Positions 62,120 through 64,000 of a stretch of DNA of 64,000 nt are shown piece by piece. The first letter of the stretch is position 1. The number at the start of each line of letters is the position of its first letter. The stretch is from Rhipicephalus microplus (lineage: Eukaryota > Arthropoda > Arachnida > Ixodida > Ixodidae). A program made the position numbers and the translations under genes. Under the pieces are notes generated by a model. That model searched no databases, had not been told where the DNA came from, and saw only the letters and a list, made by a program, of their open reading frames with translations. The DNA lies in assembly GCF_043290135.1 (NCBI RefSeq), contig NC_134710.1, forward strand, positions 320,484,017-320,548,016. The letters are read 5' to 3'.

Positions 62120-64000
62120 CACTGTGCGTCCTTGTTTTCACCTGCCTAGAACTTTTACTTCACCCCCATCCGCTTTTTTTTCGAACTTGGTTGAGGTTAC
62201 GTCGAAACATGATATACTGAGTGGCATGGTAAAGGAAAGTGCTTTGCGAGTTTCCACACATGCTTTTGTTAGACATGATTGGAGACAGAAACATGTCTGA
62301 AGAAATTTAGACCTGGAATACAAGTATTTATCACTCAGAAACTGACAGTTTTTTCCTGTTAACTTCAGCTTTGTCTGTGGTGAACTGTGAATTTCGAAGA
62401 ACCATGTAACGCCTTCTGTCGAAACCGGGTAACACATTCAAATGGCATAAGCTTGAGAAAAGGGGGAGGGGCTGAGGGTCATGACGTTTGTCCTCTGCTA
62501 CGTAGTTTTTTGTCTTTTTTTTACGCGTCGTTTCCTGACATTCAGCAGCTGCGAAGCAGAGTTTTGTAGTAAGCGTATGACAAAGAAGGACAGCTTTGTC
62601 GGTTAGTCACGCTGCTTGAAATGGTTGGTGTGCCCAGGGCTGCGTCTGTACGACACCGAACGAAGCCCACGAACGGCCTACGTTCACGTGACTCGTTTCT
62701 TTAATAACATTAAGGGAAACCTCGTGAGCCGTTCAGTAAGCAGTGCTGAGATGCGGACATTCACGCTGCCTAAACCAGCACGGAATTCGGAAATCATGAC
62801 TTCGCAGAGAAAACAACGCGATAATACGCCACCGTGTCTACGACAGGACTGCGTGTATTATATGTGTCCAGAGTGTTTCGTTGTCATTCGGTGCCGCCGG
62901 GGCCAATGGTGGGGAATGTACATTCCTCGCAGTCCCGAACGCAATCACTGAGCTAAGGGAGGTGCGTGGATGGGACACTGCTGATATGCATAGCCATCGT
63001 GTGGCAAGCTCCCTATATTTACTATTATAAACAACATGCCCATGAACATCGTTATTGTGCTTTCTTCTATTGAAAAAAAATCGTGGTTGCGATGCACAAG
63101 TGGTGGAGCGTTACTACCAAAAAAAAAAAAAAGCCTAATAAAGGAAACACGGATGCTTCTGAGCCCCTTTGGATCAATTTTTTTTTTGGAAGAGTAGCTG
63201 ACAATTAAGAACCTGCAGAAAAATTGAAAAAATAGGGTTGCGGGTCCGCGAGGTATGCTAAGCAGTTCCGTTTGCTCCAAAAGCAATAAGCTGTAGACTT
63301 TTTTTTTCTCTAACGAGGAACTTACTGTTAGAACCCACTTAACTTGCACTGAGTGTGATTGCGTGTCTTCAGCTCAAGTGTCATTTCTTCGGATAATCCT
63401 ATTGAAAGAGCACGAAACATTACGCTATCGTTGCAATAAAGCATTCACATTCCCTATGCGAGTTCTCCCGCTTAGCCCTTAGGGATTGCATTCAAGCACC
63501 TGCTTACTAAAATTCGCTTTTTTTTTCTCTGTCGTAAAGCACGCTGGTTTTCGCTATGAACAAGAATGTCTCATTTACGTCCGTTTGTTCAAAAACGTAC
63601 GTAATACTGCTTCATTTTCTAAGGTCCTTGATTAGCGCGTAAAAATGTCAAACATTTGCCAATGTATCTATCAGTTTGAACAAAATGTTAAATACAACGC
63701 CTTCCTCATGACGCCTGGAAGTAGCTGCACACGACGTACCCTGCCTACCTTGCACACAAAAGTAGTTTGATGCTACGGGTGCTGTTTCTGAAAAAAAAAA
63801 AAGGTAAAGGAGGTGAGGAGATGAGTTTTGCGAGTTTTACTTTTGCATCCACTGTATCGTAAGCGGCATCAACGGACAACCTATCCGCTAGTGCTGCTGT
63901 CCCGAATTCTACGGTGCTCCATGCGGCTGTTTAGCTTGGAACCTTGAAATCGCCATAAGAGTAGAAAACAGAACACTGCAACATATCAAGAGCGCGCTAA
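62120..64000. other. Non-coding stretch
   Basis: AT-rich sequence with A-runs. Open frames at 62616-62951 and 62945-63349 have no recognisable domain. Nothing else is seen. Confidence 0.55.

Overview
The window is nuclear DNA of an ixodid (hard) tick, most likely a metastriate genus such as Rhipicephalus, Dermacentor, Hyalomma or Amblyomma. The main evidence is a tRNA-derived SINE of about 240 bp that matches the Ruka family known from ixodid ticks. It has a tRNA-like head with A and B boxes, a body that carries the string TTAAAGAACCCCAGGTGGTC, and an (AATC)n tail. Eight well-preserved full-length copies, one 5'-truncated copy, and several decayed or divergent relatives are present. Other eukaryotic marks are long simple repeats and remnants of LINE and Penelope-like retrotransposons. 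No bacterial or viral gene, true tRNA or rRNA gene, or CRISPR array was seen.

No intact host protein-coding gene can be supported. The window reads as intergenic or intronic DNA. Its open frames fall on microsatellites, pyrimidine-rich tracts or transposons. The only recognisable protein-coding sequence is broken retroelement code: a Penelope-like GIY-YIG endonuclease end (41345-41950, minus), a LINE with RNase H and zinc-binding ends (48545-49490, minus, with a related decayed copy near 54400), two other LINE C-terminal ends (23340-23600 minus; 53290-53725 plus), and an RTE-type tail (61859-61975 plus).

Layout. 1-12 kb: two young SINEs, a 212-bp fold-back element, and a 272-bp near-perfect palindrome set between TA repeats. 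12-20 kb: GC-rich, pyrimidine-rich patches and three SINEs. 20.7-22.1 kb: a 1.37-kb terminal-inverted-repeat element (copy A). 22-41 kb: mostly unique sequence, with GC-rich patches free of transposons and long GAA, GATA and GACA/GATA arrays. 41-47 kb: the Penelope remnant, an inverted pair of SINEs, and a candidate 196-bp retroposon with a 12-bp target duplication. 47.8-54.9 kb: the densest transposon cluster. It holds a 151-bp fold-back element, LINE pieces, and copy B of the 1.37-kb element carrying both a nested 220-bp MITE and a nested SINE. 55-60 kb has almost nothing recognisable. 60.8-62.1 kb is a large old fold-back structure with an RTE LINE tail in one arm.

The elements interact as a layered record of insertions. 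Copy A keeps the uninterrupted sites into which the MITE and the SINE went in copy B, so order of insertion can be read from this window alone. The most interesting candidates for something undescribed are the A/B element with its TAA-flanked MITE partner, the 272-bp palindrome, the 1.3-kb fold-back, and the 196-bp retroposon.
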